Source: Seriola aureovittata (lineage: Eukaryota; Chordata; Actinopteri; Carangiformes; Carangidae). Taken from it: DNA of 64,000 bases. The notes under the pieces were generated by a model. It ran no database searches. It saw only the letters and a list, made by a program, of their open reading frames with translations, and was not told the DNA's origin. Location: the NCBI RefSeq assembly GCF_021018895.1, contig NC_079373.1, positions 23,821,376 to 23,885,375 on the forward strand, written 5' to 3'. Below, one piece after another: positions 1 through 13,706 of this stretch (its first letter is position 1; the number at the start of each line of letters is the position of its first letter). The position numbers were made by a program, and so were the translations under genes.

Positions 1-131
1 ACAGTGGCTGTGTAGCTTAGAGTAAACACAATTAACGACATCAGGACAAGGGCTGGAAATGCGTGTGTGTGGGTGGGTGTATTTGCATGGGCGTGATCAC
101 ATCTCTGTGTGCACTGATGTCCCAGGTGTGA

Positions 132-132
<1 letters not shown>

Positions 133-210
<78 letters not shown>
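133..210. repeat. (TG)39 microsatellite
   Basis: A perfect TG tract of 78 bp, and one of the longest in the window. The 65-codon frame across it is a Val/Cys readout of the repeat, not a gene. Confidence 0.97.
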
Positions 211-211
<1 letters not shown>

Positions 212-999
212 ATCTGGAAGTTAGGGCCTCCAAAGCACATGTTCTCTTCAGACTGAGTGTATTTGCTATGTGGGTGTTTTCAGAGTGAATTACAGCCTCG
301 TCAGGAAAACATGCTCCTGTCACCTCAACCGTACTGTTGTTTAATGGTGTGCTTATTTTGCTCTCTCTCTCTCTCTCTCGTTGTTTTATTCTCTTCATCC
401 ATCTCTCTCTCTCTCTGTTGACGATGAGGCTCTAACCAACCTGTAGTGAAGGCACAGCTATTGTCTGAATGACAGATCAAAGTAAAAACTGGCGATGGAT
501 GGAGGTAGAGTTTTTTTCTATTTCGTAAGGCCTGGCAAAACCACACCTGACCCACTGCTTACATCTCGTAATAACCTTGACTCGGTACATTTAATCTTTC
601 CTACAATCAACACCTTGTTTAGTGTAAACTTTCGGTGCCCCTTTCGTTGTCGTCGTCATAATCCAGGTGAGTTTGCTTTGTCCTCTTATCTCGGTGTGAA
701 GAAAGTCGCAACAGGACCTCAGGGGTGTTTGGCGTTAATGATCAACAAGGTGTGTGTCAGGTGATATTCACTTAGGGAGAAGTGCTGTAAGAAAGTATGT
801 CTGACTTTTGCAGAGATACTTCTACATAGTTTTTTTTACCTTTTCGTCTCGTATACTAATATTTTACCGTTAATTGTGAGCAATGCAATCGTGATGTATA
901 TAAGTGGTGGTTTAAAACATTCAAAATCTAAACTAATAAAACTGATTTTAAATGCATTGAATTGTATTCTTCTGTTACATATTAGGTCAGACATTTTGA

Positions 1000-1470
1000 T
1001 ATGGGTTACGCTTCAGTAGCCTCAGTAACAATATTAAAATCTGTCTTTTCTAAACAACATAACTTCCACTTGTCCCACTCGTCTCTTATTTGCCAAGTGC
1101 TTGTTCTCTTTAGTTTAGTGCACTAAAACCCTTAAAATAAGTTAAATTTTTTCCATAAATAGAGAAAGCACAAACCTGGCCCCTGCTCAAAGCTGAACGA
1201 TGAGATTGTCCCTCCTTAAAAAAAAAAAAAAAAAAATACAGGAAACATGAAGTGTTAAAGCGGAAAATATATAGGGAGCACAGGAGCTGTGGAAAGCCAT
1301 AATAATCAATTACCCACCATGAGGGAGGACTGGGACACAACCTTCTCAGAGGCAGCCAAATTTAATTTCCTGCCCCTTGTTGGTCTGGTAATGCCATGTT
1401 AATAGCTTCCTGCTCTCATGCATTATAGCCACGCTGCCACACACGCTTGTTTATTTCCGCCACAGCCTGC
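1000..1470. other. Unique intronic block, possible conserved noncoding element
   Basis: After an A-run at 1219-1236 the DNA is free of recognised repeats. It includes homeodomain-like TAAT clusters (ataataatcaattaccc near 1300, aaatttaatttcctg near 1360) and a candidate Oct-like atgcattat near 1420. No open frame fits. It is a candidate only because of composition. Confidence 0.2.
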
Positions 1471-3536
1471 CTGGCTAACCGCACTGTTACACGGACGACC
1501 TGTTCTATAACAAAACACACATAGACGCAAACACACCGTTTATATGATTCTGTTGTAATCACTGTCGAGATCGCACTGAAGTCCTCAACTGCTCTTGAAA
1601 AGGGGAATGATTTTCAGCACTTTGAGTGAAAGTTGAAAATAAAATTATCAAACAAACTGCATTTTGCAAATCCACTTTGTAGTTTGACCTTTTGTGGTTA
1701 TTGCAGTCGTGTGGTTGCAAAGATTACAGTCCACATGCAGCTTTTTTTTTTTTTTTTATCTTTGTTGCTATTTCCAAAAAAAGTGGTTCACATATGATTG
1801 AACCATGAACTTGTTTGAAGCCTCTCTGAGCGCGTTGTTACTGACCATAAAGCAGCCTGTGTTTGCTTGAGGCCTAAATGTGATGAATGTATTTCCTTTT
1901 TTCAAATATATTTTGATCCCTGCATTGTAAAGATTGGAAATCTTCATCTCTGTTTTTTCTTTAAGACTTTGACGTAGACGAAGTAGTTGAAGTTTTGCCA
2001 GAAAGGCCCACACTGTCATGTAGCTTTCCTTTCACCATAAACACGGTCAGTCTTTGTTAGGAACATGCATCACGTCTCATCTGACTTGTGTCGTGAGTCT
2101 GAGTGTGTTGCTTTGTCCTTGTATCTGTGTGTTTTCCCTTCCATCCCTAACATGACAACACTGGGAATTTTCATGGGAGCTGCAGGAAACTCAACCCTGT
2201 GTCCCATCACGATGACTCATCTTTGACATGATGTCATTATATAAGCAGGTGGAGTGTCCTTTTCAAACACGGCACAGGGACACCAGATCACACACTCAGA
2301 CACTTTTTCACGAAGGCGAGCGAGCTGGACTAATTGCATTTACACCTGGGTGACTGTAACTGTGATCTGATTACAGATTCACTGTGTGGTCTGTCAGCTC
2401 TGATCTTATTGCAGTTACTCTCTGTGCTGCAGATGGTTACAATAGTTTTATTAACAGTTGTTAATAAGTTCCTCTTTGGACATTTGCAGCCGTTGTGAAA
2501 CTCTCAAGCAAAACTTTCCTTTAGATTGCGACTTGAATCAACCTAATAGAGGGTTTGTAGTCTATTCATAGTGAACATTAGTCTGTTGTTTTTAAGCCAG
2601 ACAACTGGTGATAATGAGTGCTTTTCAGCTGGCACTGGTCCAGATCACGACTTGTGCTCCAGTGTGATTCATTCCTCATAGAGAGGAGGGGGATTCATTG
2701 AAGGCGTCTTCAGACCAAAAGCTAGATATGAAGAGAGGGTTGGAAGAGCTGTTGCTGTCTCGTGGTCCCAAAACAATCCACTTCATACGGGCCAACAAAG
2801 CCTGTTTCCACACCAACGCTGCAAGTACTTTACCATATTTGACAAACACTGGGCAACCTTTTTTTATGCAGGGATGCTTTCATCCAAAGCGCTCTATTGT
2901 CATTACCGTATCCATTTTTAGCAAGAGTGGGGACCTGTAACCCTGTCAGAGTAAGTGCTGTGTTCTACCCATTAAGCTACACAGGACTGAAAACACCTAC
3001 ATATCTCACATTAATACATTATTTACAAGTTCTGAAACATTATCTCACATCTTAATTACAACAGTTTTGGTATTTGTGATATTTTTGATTTCATAATAAT
3101 CATTTGCAACTCCCCGCAGCTCCTTTGGACACCACCTGAAACACTGAACTAGTGACTAGAAATGTGAAGGAATCGTATATAAGCAAAGCCTTTTGTTTCT
3201 CACTGGAGTTTCTTATTCACTAGTAAAACTGGGATCGTCTCGTCTTTACAACTATACATTGGTACAGCAGGTTTTTTTCAATGCTTAAAATATTGATTAG
3301 TCCTATAGGCTGTTTTCAGGATCTTTAAAGATTGTGATAGATGTTAAAATATATACCGTTTAATAATTTGGCAGGTGACTTCTTGGGGATTTGAAAGCAC
3401 GGTTTCCTGTAAACTCATTAGGAACACAATTAACAAATGATATCCCTTTTTAAAGTGGATGTGTTGGCAAAGAGCAGCGTATTTACAGAGAAATGTTAGC
3501 GTTCATTTGGAGTCATGTTTGTGGCCACCTTACCAA

Positions 3537-3566
3537 TGAATAAATGAATGAATGAATGAATGAATG
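3537..3566. repeat. (TGAA)n microsatellite
   Basis: A short tetranucleotide run of tgaa/gaat units, almost perfect. Confidence 0.85.
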
Positions 3567-4639
3567 TCAGTCCAGTATTCACGGCTCTGTTTTGGTCTCC
3601 AGCAGCTCCTGAGGGAGACGTGGCTCTGGATCTGGTCCAGGCACTTTTGGTTCACACTGGTAGGCGTTTAGTTAATGATTGAGATTGTGGTGTTGTAGAG
3701 ATAGAGGCGCAGTCTCAGTTACAATGCATTTCTTACTCATTATTAGGAGCATTCTTGGCTTATTTGTGTTTCCTGATTATTCTTAGGTTCCCACCGCTCC
3801 GCACATTCATCATTTCCTCTAATAAAATTATGAATATCTCACTCTTGGGTACGAGCGATAAGATTGATTGGAAGGGTGATGGTGCAACACTCCCTGTCTC
3901 TTTATTGCCTCCTTCTCTCTGAGAGCTAAGCGGTGCCGGCCTATGAGTCATCTTCATTCTTGGTGGGATTCGGCGACAGACGCTCACTCATTCATCCCTC
4001 AGAAGTGGGTCAGAGTGCCGAGTTCATCTTCATACTAATATACAGCGTTCCTCCTCTTTCTCTTTGACTTGCTTTATTCCTCCATCCTCTCAGACTTTCT
4101 CCCTCAGATCATTTCTGTTTCTGTCTCTGTCTGCATCTCTCACTTCATGGGCCCAGTATCTTATATCCAGATAGACCACCAATAGAAAAAAGTGGAGAGC
4201 GATTACACTTCAATCCTGCAATCTCCAAACTTATTGATCAGCAGCACATATATAACCCCAGCTAATACAATATATGTATTTGTGACAACACACCCTGAAG
4301 AAGTCGAGTGTATTTTTCTTTGAGTGCAGTAGGCCATGTTTATATATCATTAATCATTCACTTAAGTGCTTGGAATTAAAATTTTAGCCATGTGACTGTA
4401 GCGCTGTGGCTCTAAGGATGGCAGCGTTGGTCAACCTTTAACATATTTAGTCCTAATTAACAAACATAGCATGCTAGCACAGTAGTCAACGTGGTAATCA
4501 TTATATCTGCTAAACATTGGCATTGGGAGCATATTAGCACACAGACATTAGCATTGCATCAAACAAACATAGGGCCTCACAGAGTTGCCAGTGGGGCTGT
4601 GGACTCTTTGTCATCATTCCCATGGATTAAAATATCACC

Positions 4640-5065
4640 CATTGCACTTTTAATGGTATTCACTGCAGAAGTGTTCTAGTGTTTATATAGACCATTGACT
4701 TGACCAAAATATGATAGGATATGGGCGCTGCCATCTTGCACTGGTGGCGTAATTTGGAGCCTGAGCAGTAGTGAGGGTCAAGAAGTGGAGCCACGGTATC
4801 AAGGTCCCGCCCATACACCCACCAGACCCGATCGGGAATCAATCAGAGATTTCAATCATGATGTTACAATTGCGATTTTTAGAGCGTCAAATAACTGATT
4901 AAAAACCGAACTCATCAGAAAAACAATCACTTCATAAAAACCACCTAAAACATTGATGGATTTATGACCTATACTGCAGCCAGCCACCAGGGGGTGATTG
5001 AGATGTTTTGGCTTCACTATTTAGGAGCTGCGATTTCGTCCATCTTTATATACAGTAGTTACATC
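4640..5065. mobile_element. Degraded dispersed repeat of a teleost MITE-like family
   Basis: The segment contains phrases I associate with a very abundant fish repeat: gcagccagccaccaggggg, gatgttttggcttcact, and catctttatatacag near the end. The left edge has a related gtttatatagaccattgac. The ends appear to be degenerate inverted copies of each other. No transposase frame is present. Family name unknown to me. Confidence 0.5.
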
Positions 5066-5600
5066 GATATAGACAGACTGATTGCCGTGGCGTTGTGCAG
5101 GGCGTGCATTTTTAAAACCAAATGTCAACATAATTAATTTAATCTTAATTGAAAATATAGATACACATGTTTTGAAATACAAGTTATACATAATTCTCCA
5201 TCCTTTATAACACAAAGCTCTGTCTTCCTTTCTCAGTCTCACTTCATCTGTGATCCAATCAATCTTATCCGTCTCCATCTGCCCATATTCACACATTTTC
5301 AGGAATACGTCTTGTCTGCCATCGGGACTGAATCCACACCTTCCATCCAGTGGCATTTATGCATAAATGATCTAATAAATGCTGACACTCTGGTGCAATA
5401 GCGGGAGCCAACGGGCACCCTTGTTACGTAAAAGCCTCAGAGTGAGAAGTACTTGTTGTGAATAGATGGCTGCGGCACATTCTGCATTCATTCAATAGAG
5501 ATTTGTGTTTATGAAGGACTTATTGTGTTTGCATTGGCTTGTACATGGAATGTCTTTCATGATATGTAGAATGTGTGCACACAGTACTCATGGTTTGATC

Positions 5601-5635
5601 TGTCTGTCTGTCTGTGTGCATGTGTGTGTATGTGT

Positions 5636-5674
<39 letters not shown>

Positions 5675-5688
5675 TGTGTGTGTGTGTT
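5601..5688. repeat. Compound (CTGT)n / (TG)n microsatellite
   Basis: A tgtc tetranucleotide run grades into interrupted TG repeats (gtgtatgtgtgt, gtgggtgtg). Confidence 0.92.
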
Positions 5689-5915
5689 TGTTTTTTGCAG
5701 TTGCGTGCTTGTGTACTTATTAGTGTATCGCTATGTGCATGTTTGCATGCTACAGTGAGTGCAACAGTTTTATCCTAGGAGAGAAAATGCACTATGTGTG
5801 TGGTTGCAAGTTCCAGCTTGTGCAATAATGTGTATTTTTGTGTGTATTTTTTTTTTCTTTTTTAAGGTTATCCATTGTGCACATTTTAATGTTTGTTCGT
5901 ATTGTTTAGAATTGC

Positions 5916-5916
<1 letters not shown>

Positions 5917-5955
<39 letters not shown>
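5917..5955. repeat. (TG)n microsatellite
   Basis: A perfect TG tract of 39 bp. The 188-codon frame across this area (5759-6325) is low-complexity readthrough. Confidence 0.95.
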
Positions 5956-5957
<2 letters not shown>

Positions 5958-6406
5958 ACCAAAACCAGAGATATCCGGCTCAGCTGCCATCGAACCAAGG
6001 CAGGACGGCGCTGTTTTTGTTTTTTTTTTTATTGGCCACGGTCGAGGTGTTTACTGTCCCCATTCATGTGTGTGTGATGCGGTCAGAAAACACACTGTAT
6101 TTAATGGCAATCCGCCGCCGAGGAGGATATTTTCGTCTGAGTGTGTGGGTGGCTGCTGTGTGGATGTCAGAGAGAGAGAGACAGATAGAGTGGAGAGAAG
6201 AAGGAAGGGTAAGAAATAAAGAGGATGTATCCACTTCCTCAAAGCCATATGAACCCCCCACCCACCCACCCACCGCCAGCCCACCCCACCACCTTCCTGC
6301 TCGTCTTTCAGCTCCAGCTTTTTAAAAAACATTAACATTGCTGCACGTCTGACAAAGATCCTGTTAGATCACATCAGTGGTTCCAGCTAAATTATAGCTA
6401 CATGTA

Positions 6407-6408
<2 letters not shown>

Positions 6409-6479
<71 letters not shown>
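6409..6479. repeat. (TG)n microsatellite
   Basis: A perfect TG tract of 71 bp. A second tract follows within 100 bp. Confidence 0.97.
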
Positions 6480-6480
<1 letters not shown>

Positions 6481-6572
6481 CCCGTGCTTTGTGTGCTCGC
6501 CTGTTTTCCCAGTGTGCATATGTTTTGGCGTGTCAGCTTGCAGTGTGTTCATGTGTGGGTGTGAACATCCTT

Positions 6573-6575
<3 letters not shown>

Positions 6576-6622
<47 letters not shown>
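6576..6622. repeat. (TG)n microsatellite
   Basis: A perfect TG tract of 47 bp, close to the tract at 6409-6479. Confidence 0.96.
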
Positions 6623-6625
<3 letters not shown>

Positions 6626-7449
6626 GTTTGAAGAGACACAATGCCACGGTGCAGGTGTGGAGACTGCACCTGGGTACATGACATTAGGTGTGACAGAGAT
6701 GAATGGAAAATGAATCCTGTGATGTGGTGTCTTGGCAATGCCGACAGAAAACAGAGGCTTCAGATCGGTTGCCAGTTCTAGCCGCCACCTGACTTCCTGT
6801 TAAAGGTTAAAGGTCAGGGCTGGAGGGGAATAAGGTATTGTGTGTGTTTCTGCTCATTACCGCACAGGAAGGAGGTTACTTTTTGTAGACTGTTGAATTT
6901 GATTTGACATAGGATACTAATCCTACCGCTGCTACTATCACCATTACAACAAATACTGGTCAGATATTTTACACAATAGGACAGACATGCAGTAAAAGAG
7001 AGGTATCTAGAAAAAACAAATATTCCTTTAGTAACACGTCCCACAAACCTGCAAAAGGAACAATTATACCTGTTTTGGATTTTGAGAATTACAGCTCTTA
7101 AACAAATAACAAAAGGCTGGAAAAACCTGGAACTTTCCAAGGTGAACAAGTGGCTGGAAAAAGTAGACGATATATACAATATGGGAAAGGTAGTTGGTGG
7201 AAAAAAGATGGGCTCCCTTTTAATTTAAGCAAATGTAACTGACTAATTATACTTTATACAAAATAATGTTAATGAAACATCAGTTGTCATGTTTTGAGCA
7301 GGTCTACTTCTACAATGACGTATCAAAGTCTTTATTATGAATGGAGATACACACCGTGATCAGTGATAACTCTACTGTTACTCACTCTATTGCGTTATGT
7401 ACGCACTGTGTTCTGGGTTGGGGTGAGGGTTAAAGAAAAGAAGTTACAA

Positions 7450-7730
7450 GGTCAAGAAGTTTGTGTCAAGATGTTTAAATAACAGCAAATATATAATGGT
7501 TCAGTGACATTAACTGACACTGGTGTGAAATTTTGTCTTAATTGCTGCGAGAAGTCTTGAGTAATGGCTAATAAGTGTATTCTGAGGTCACTGTGACCTT
7601 GACCTTTGACCTTTGACCATCTGAAAAATCTAATCAGTCCAAAGTCCAAGTTCCCGCAAGGTGTTACTGAGATATCGTGTCCACGAGAATGGGACGGACA
7701 ACCTAAAACAGTCCGCCTCCGTAAGAGTGT
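7450..7730 (+). mobile_element. Dispersed repeat, copy 1 (tgaccttgacctttgacc family)
   Basis: Key phrases are gtcactgtgaccttgacc, tctaatcagtccaaagtcc, gttactgagatatcgtgtcc and acgagaatgggacggac. Together they match a repeat I know to be widespread in teleost genomes. A second, more diverged copy lies in the opposite orientation near 27.1-27.3 kb. No coding capacity is visible, so it is presumably non-autonomous. Confidence 0.6.
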
Positions 7731-7996
7731 GTTATCTCACACACAGAGCAGAAATCTGATTTTAGCCACTTAGAGGCAAAAAAACAAAAGAAGAAAAAAA
7801 ATCTCATTTGGGTCACTTCAGCATGCAACACAAACTTCGCCTTTAGAGGTTCAGCGAGTTCAAGAGGGTCGCCTCTGTGTGACTGGGTGCTGAGGAGGGT
7901 GGGGCTTTGACTGCTGTTAATAATCAGGGGAAGAATTCTGGAGAGTGACTCCAGCTGTGTGTGTTTGTGGTGGTAGTTGTTGAGTGGATAATTGTT

Positions 7997-8015
7997 TGTG
8001 TGTGTGTGTCTGTGT

Positions 8016-8081
<66 letters not shown>
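7997..8081. repeat. (TG)n microsatellite
   Basis: An 85-bp TG tract with two tgtc interruptions near its left end. Confidence 0.96.
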
Positions 8082-8083
<2 letters not shown>

Positions 8084-9084
8084 TTCTGTTGGTACAGATT
8101 ACAGTCACTAGTACCGTGTGTGTACATGCTGCGTGACATGCATGTGTGTGTCAGTGTCCAGAGGGCAACCATTTGCTTGCGTGTGCAAGTGTGTGTCGGT
8201 CTACAGAAATAGGAAAGTGAAACCGGGGCGGAGGGTCAGGGCTAATGCCTGCTTTGATTTTTAACAAGGATTTCCTCCCTCCATGGAGCCCGCTTTATTA
8301 ATGGCATTACATGGCATCCTGTGACCAGCAAACGCTCCCCTCCCATCACAGGACCAATTTCAGTACCACACCAACCGTCTAATCCAGGAAAGGAGTGGAA
8401 CGCTGACGTGAAAGGTGAACACTAGAGGCATTGTTTAAAATCATTTCTTTTTTTTCTTTAATGAAATTTCAAAATGAATCACATCCATCATGTCAGAGGT
8501 AAATAAGTTGCCAATATCAGATTTTTGATTTAAAAACAGCGCTCACACGCACTCACCAACAAGCTGATTGATAACGCACGTTTCTTCTTTATTATTATTA
8601 TTTTTGGGCTTTTTTAAAATTCAATTTGCGTTCACTGATCCACTCACACATGCAAGATGATTTTTTTAATTTTCAGCCTCTCACAAGCTCCCAGACAAAA
8701 AGCCATGCTGCTGTGTAATCGTGACACGCTGGATAAAAGGCACAGGAGGAAGTAAAGCAGCGGTTTATTTACCACACTCTCAACAGATGGGGCTTGACAG
8801 TTGCTAATAGTCCGTTTCCTGTGCGCGCCACAGCGAGCGACAAAGTGAACCACCCGCAGACCCCTTTGATTGGCTGATTGTTTGAGGCACTCACGCCACT
8901 CTGCTGAAAATATTATTAATGGGACTGTGTGTGTGTGCATGTGTGTGTGTGTGTGTGTATTTCTGCCTGTGTGAGTTTGTGTAGCACAGATATTCTATAA
9001 AGACCAGAATACTGAAATAATATATGATTTTTTCTGAACATATACAGTATCGAAAAGGGAAATTTAAAGCACTTTACCAACCAG

Positions 9085-9205
9085 TCATGGAATTATTGAA
9101 GCCAACCAATGACATGCAGGAAAAGGCCACAGCTCAGACTCGAACCAGCAGTTTGGACTAAGCCGTGGTGGTACGCACTTCTACCAGGTGAGCCACTGTT
9201 AGTCC
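9085..9205 (-). mobile_element. tRNA-derived SINE fragment
   Basis: Read on the minus strand it starts tggctcacctggtagaagtg, which resembles a tRNA A box. It continues to ctgctggttcgagtctgagc, a B box of the GGTTCGANNC type. A tail tgtggccttttcctgcatgt follows, the block that follows the tRNA head in a common fish SINE. The copy is short and old. It is not a tRNA gene: the arms do not fold into a full cloverleaf and the SINE tail is attached. Confidence 0.68.
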
Positions 9206-11264
9206 TTTAATAAAGACCAATCAAAACACAGATCAGTCCCTGTTGTCCTGATGGCTCAGCCGACCATCGCACTGCTTATACTGGCTCTGTATTTAGGGGT
9301 TTATGGTAATGATGTCCAGTTTATATTTGTTATATTATATTTGTCTGTATGCTGCTCAGAACCACTGATGGTTGCATTCTCAGAAAACTTCTTACTAGCC
9401 CATGGAGAGTGACTATGCCTTGTCTACATCTAGTATCACTTGACCCTAATCTACACCTTTAATGCCTCATTGCTCGACCTTTATCCTCGTCAAGGTGCTT
9501 CCTGTTTTGCGGTTTAGCACGACTGCCCCCCCCCCCCCCCTCCCCCGAGCGTTTCCTGCCAATGATAATAAAGCAACATCAACAAAACACCTGAAAGTTA
9601 CTGCGGCGGTAACCATTGTGAAGATTTGGCCCTGATTTTTCATCCTTGAACAGCTCTTGTCGCTTTCATTCGAGTACATTGCACAGTCACGCTCTTGTCT
9701 TAAAGCAGCCCTTATAACATTAGTTGCACTGCGGTCAAACATGTAAACACAGCCAGCGCCTGGCGTCATGAGGGCAGGCAGCTCAGTGTGAATGCTAAAT
9801 CATCACGAGGCTGGCGAGCCCATCTGTGTCCTCTCCGGTGGACAGGACGCTCTGATCAACGTGACGGACCACCTTATGAGTCGCCCTGCTGGGTTACATT
9901 TACAATTTAGATTTTAGACTTTCAGTTGGAGTGTCATAAAGTCACTGTGTGTGTGCATTCGCCGCATTTTCTGAAAGGTCTCCAGCTTAATTTCAAAAGT
10001 AAAATGTACATCATTCTCATCTTCAAATGACCTCGACATCTGACAGAATGAGTGGGACTTGCTGTGAAGGATCATGCTTAGTAATAAACATCAGGCAGTT
10101 TTGGACGAGTATGTGGCTTCAGGTAGAGCAGGGAGCTCGTGAGGGGAGGCGCAACATCAGAGAGGCCTTTCAATTAAGATCAAAAAGCTTTTTTTTTTTT
10201 TTTCATGCAAGGGTCACAGCGTCTGAGGTTTCCTGCCAAAAGAGAGAGCGTAACTAATCCTGGTGCTCATGCTAATCATGTTTTTGATCAGACATCTGTG
10301 ATTTGATTTAGAAATGGAGGGGAGACTATTTTTGATCTTCCCCTCAAGGACGCTTTTGATCGTAAACATCACAGATACTGTTAACATTTTAACATGGGCC
10401 GCTCCTCTGATAATAACGTTGCTACGTTAGGTAAATCTTTTCGCAGGTAACATGCTATCAACTGTATTAGCAGTGAATAATGGTCGATTAGTGTCAGCGT
10501 CCTCTCTCACTTTACATCTGATTTATCAGCTGCGTTTAAAACAAAGACACAAAACTGCTGCAGAATGTGGAAACGGTTTGTAATATGTGAGTTTTATGAG
10601 CTAGACACTGAAAAACACACACAAAAAACATACCCGTTACACTGAATCAAGAATGTCACATTTTTCTTCCTTTTCACGCCAGCAACACTCCCTCTGTGCT
10701 GAGCATCTGTGTCCCGCGGAGTACAACGATGCACATCAGTGCTCCGTTCCCCAGTGTCCACGAAGAGACAACGTGGGCATTGTTGCCTCGCTATCATCAC
10801 TGGGGCCCTGTCACGTCACTCCTACCGGCCTCTTATTATCACAGTGGATGTAGTTTCTGCTCCGCTCCGCTCTGCCACCCCGGCCCAACCACCCACTCAT
10901 CTCCCATCGGACAGAAAAACCCCGGCTGGCAGAGAGCCATCGCCGCATTCCTGCCACTGACTGACGGAGGTTACACAGCGAGCCGTGACCCCTGACATAC
11001 CGCAGAGCTTAGCCAAGATGATTTTATCTCAGAAATGACCCTCGGTAGTTGTGAGGTTCTTGTCGTAGATGTTATGCTTTAACTTTGGAAGTGTAATAAT
11101 TAATCTATTACACTTATTTTTGCATTACTGGCAAGTAAGTAAGTAGTAGTGCTGTATACACCTGATCGTCTCAATAGTTACCAGCTTGTTTTTATATATT
11201 TGTTGCATGATTCCCAATATTTACCTCTTTAATTGCCGAGTTCTCTGTTCTGTTCTCGAGTTTT

Positions 11265-11272
<8 letters not shown>

Positions 11273-11346
<74 letters not shown>
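11273..11346. repeat. (TG)n microsatellite
   Basis: A perfect TG tract of about 74 bp. Confidence 0.97.
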
Positions 11347-11347
<1 letters not shown>

Positions 11348-12875
11348 TTGATTGACACTCAGGCCAGCGGGGGTATCCAGCCTGTTAAATGTTAGATTGT
11401 ACCCAAACCTCCTGGCCGAGAGGTGGGGGATGGGTTAGTGTAGGGGGACGGAGGTCTGGATCTGCTGAGTGTAAATGAGCTGAGCAGATGTTGGCCAGAT
11501 GTGGCCATGGAGGAGTAGGAAGGGGGGGGGGGTAAGGATAAAGAGAGAGGGGAACAGCATAGATATCAAGAGAGACTCACCATCCACACACTGACAGCTT
11601 TGTTCACCTCCACTCAGGAGTTAAGAGTAACCATCCCTCCCTCCTCTCCCCGACACTCCTCCCTACATCCCTCCTTCCTCTCCTGCCTCCCTCCATCCTC
11701 CCTTTGAAGTGAGGACAGTGCTCAGGAAGCGAGCTGGAATCGATTGCTCCATGCATTAGGCCAGGAATGTGTGACACCCTCCTCCTCCTCTTCACCCTCC
11801 TCTTCCTTCCTCCTCCATCCTCCTGACAAATCCCTCATTTATTTTCCCCCTTCTGTTCCTCTTCACGCACTTCCACCTTTCACACAAGACACTGCTGTTA
11901 TTTTGGCCCAAAGCCCGACTTTGCTTCACTTGCTGCAGATTATTAGCAGGAGTCTAGACGCCGATCTGAGAACAGTTGTTCAAAGCGCCGTCGTTCGCTG
12001 TGTTTTTCCAGAGACTGTATGAGTGTATAGGAAGGAAGGCCGCTTGAGCTTGTGCTGAAATCATTCAATCATTCTACATAAAAATTAATGCTGAACATTC
12101 ACCAGCCCCAGCTTCTCCAATGTCAAGATTTGTTGCTTTTCATTTTAAATGGACTTATTATTATTTTTGGTTTTTGGACTGTTGGTTGGCAAATCAAGCA
12201 ATCTGAAGGCAACACTGCAGTCAAAGACACGTTGGACTGTGTTCCTGTATTCATGGTGAAAGGACAAAAAGTGTCTGGGAGTCAGCTGAAGACCTTAGAT
12301 GGAAACATATAATCCTTCTATAGCTGACTTTTATCTGACAGTCACTTCATCAATATACTTTAATTCAGTTTATGAATAGATTAGTTTCTTTTGACGTGAC
12401 TTTCTGGTCATATGAGTTTCAAATTCTCATTGAAGTCAAAGTCAAAGGGGAAGCCATGTGACTAAAAAGTTGGTAGTCTGAATACCGAAGCCCCAGAGCT
12501 GTCCTTGAGAAAAGCACTTCAACACTTTAAAAGAGCTTCTCAGCAGCCACTGCTAGCAGACTTTGCCTATGCTGTAAAGCAACTGTTGTGCATGTGTGAA
12601 ACTCTTTAAATGTGAAGTCATGCTGTCGACTCTGCCTGGATAAATGATGAACGAGGGAAATGTGTCCCTGGTGAAAGTGAACATAATGTTCTCTCTGTTT
12701 TTTCTTTCTTTTTTCAGTCTCCTTTTCCACCTGTTTTTCTTTTACTCATGAAAAGGAGCATCGTTTTGTGTCAATAAACGAAAAAACGAAGTCTTCTCTG
12801 TTTTACTCTTTGGCTGTTGCTTCCCCTGCCTTTGCTTTGCACATGACCTTGTGAACTTGTCTTTAGCCAACAAGT

Positions 12876-12945
12876 TAGTTAGTCAGTCAGTCAGTCAGTC
12901 AGTCAGTCAGTCAGTCAGTCAGTCACAGAGTCTGTCGCTCAGTCA
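12876..12945. repeat. (CAGT)n microsatellite
   Basis: About 15 tandem agtc units with one interruption (acagagtctgtcgctc) before a few more units. It is one of two substantial tetranucleotide arrays in the window. Confidence 0.92.
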
Positions 12946-13265
12946 GTCATCCAGCAGTGTGAGTCATCCTCCTCCTTCAGTCTGCCAAGTTACAACAGAT
13001 TCAAGGCCTGCTCTGACAGAACAATGAGACAGGGAGGATGTTGGCTGACCCGGCCTAGCTTTATGTATCAGTGCTGCAGGTTTGTCAGTCTAATTAATAC
13101 TCCTGCATCTTCCGCTCTCATTTCAAAATGATGAAAAAATGGCGATGAAGCCGACTACGTTTAGGGCTTGTTTATTATATGGTGTGTTGTTAGTGTTGTT
13201 ATTCCCATTGGAAACACTGATGTTGCCTCCAACATCAGCACCGAAAGCACCAGAGAATCAACTTT

Positions 13266-13706
13266 TTAAAGGTCCCATATTATATAAAGGTAGATTTCAA
13301 TTTCTTCTTTGATTATAGATCAGGTCTAGGTTTTATATTAATACTGTGAAAGTATCAGAACAATCAGTCCACAGAGAAATGCACACAGCCTGTATTCAGA
13401 AACTGAGCCTTAAAACCAGCCATCAGGACTTCTGTAACTTTGTGATGTCACAACAAAGCAGTCAGCGCCCCGCCCACCTGAACCCACCATCCAAACCTTG
13501 CAGGATTTGGTTTCTCTGAGTGTTTTTAACTGAAATCTTCTATATTTTTATTAGATCACTCAGAAAAGAGTCAGCCAATCAGAGGAGAGTCTCTGGGCCT
13601 CTCTTTTGATTGGCTCACTGACCCGTTGTTAACCACAAATATATCTTCTAATGGATCAACACTTCAAATAAAACACAGGAAAAGTGTAAAATATGGGACC
13701 TTTAAG
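13266..13706. mobile_element. MITE with TTAA-type ends, copy 1
   Basis: The element begins TTAAAGGTCCCATATTAT and ends AAAATATGGGACCTTTAA, so the termini are inverted repeats of about 16-18 bp bordered by TTAA. Inside are phrases shared with a second element at 24099: gattatagatcaggtctagg, ccacagagaaatgcacaca, tgatgtcacaacaaagcagt and cagccaatcag. Length is 441 bp and no open frame is present. TTAA borders are typical of piggyBac-type targets, but here TTAA may be part of the terminal repeat itself, so superfamily assignment is open. Confidence 0.75.

Noticed and set aside
59..256. Cys-Val rich frames across TG tracts (also near 6402, 7961, 15555, 28423)
   Set aside because: Alternating Cys/Val or His/Thr residues come from (TG)n or (CA)n microsatellites and are not proteins.
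5759..6325. 188-codon frame
   Set aside because: It crosses a T run, a TG tract and a purine block, and has no domain or splice support.
9085..9205. Functional tRNA gene
   Set aside because: A and B box-like elements are present, but a full cloverleaf is not, and a SINE tail is attached, so it is a SINE head.
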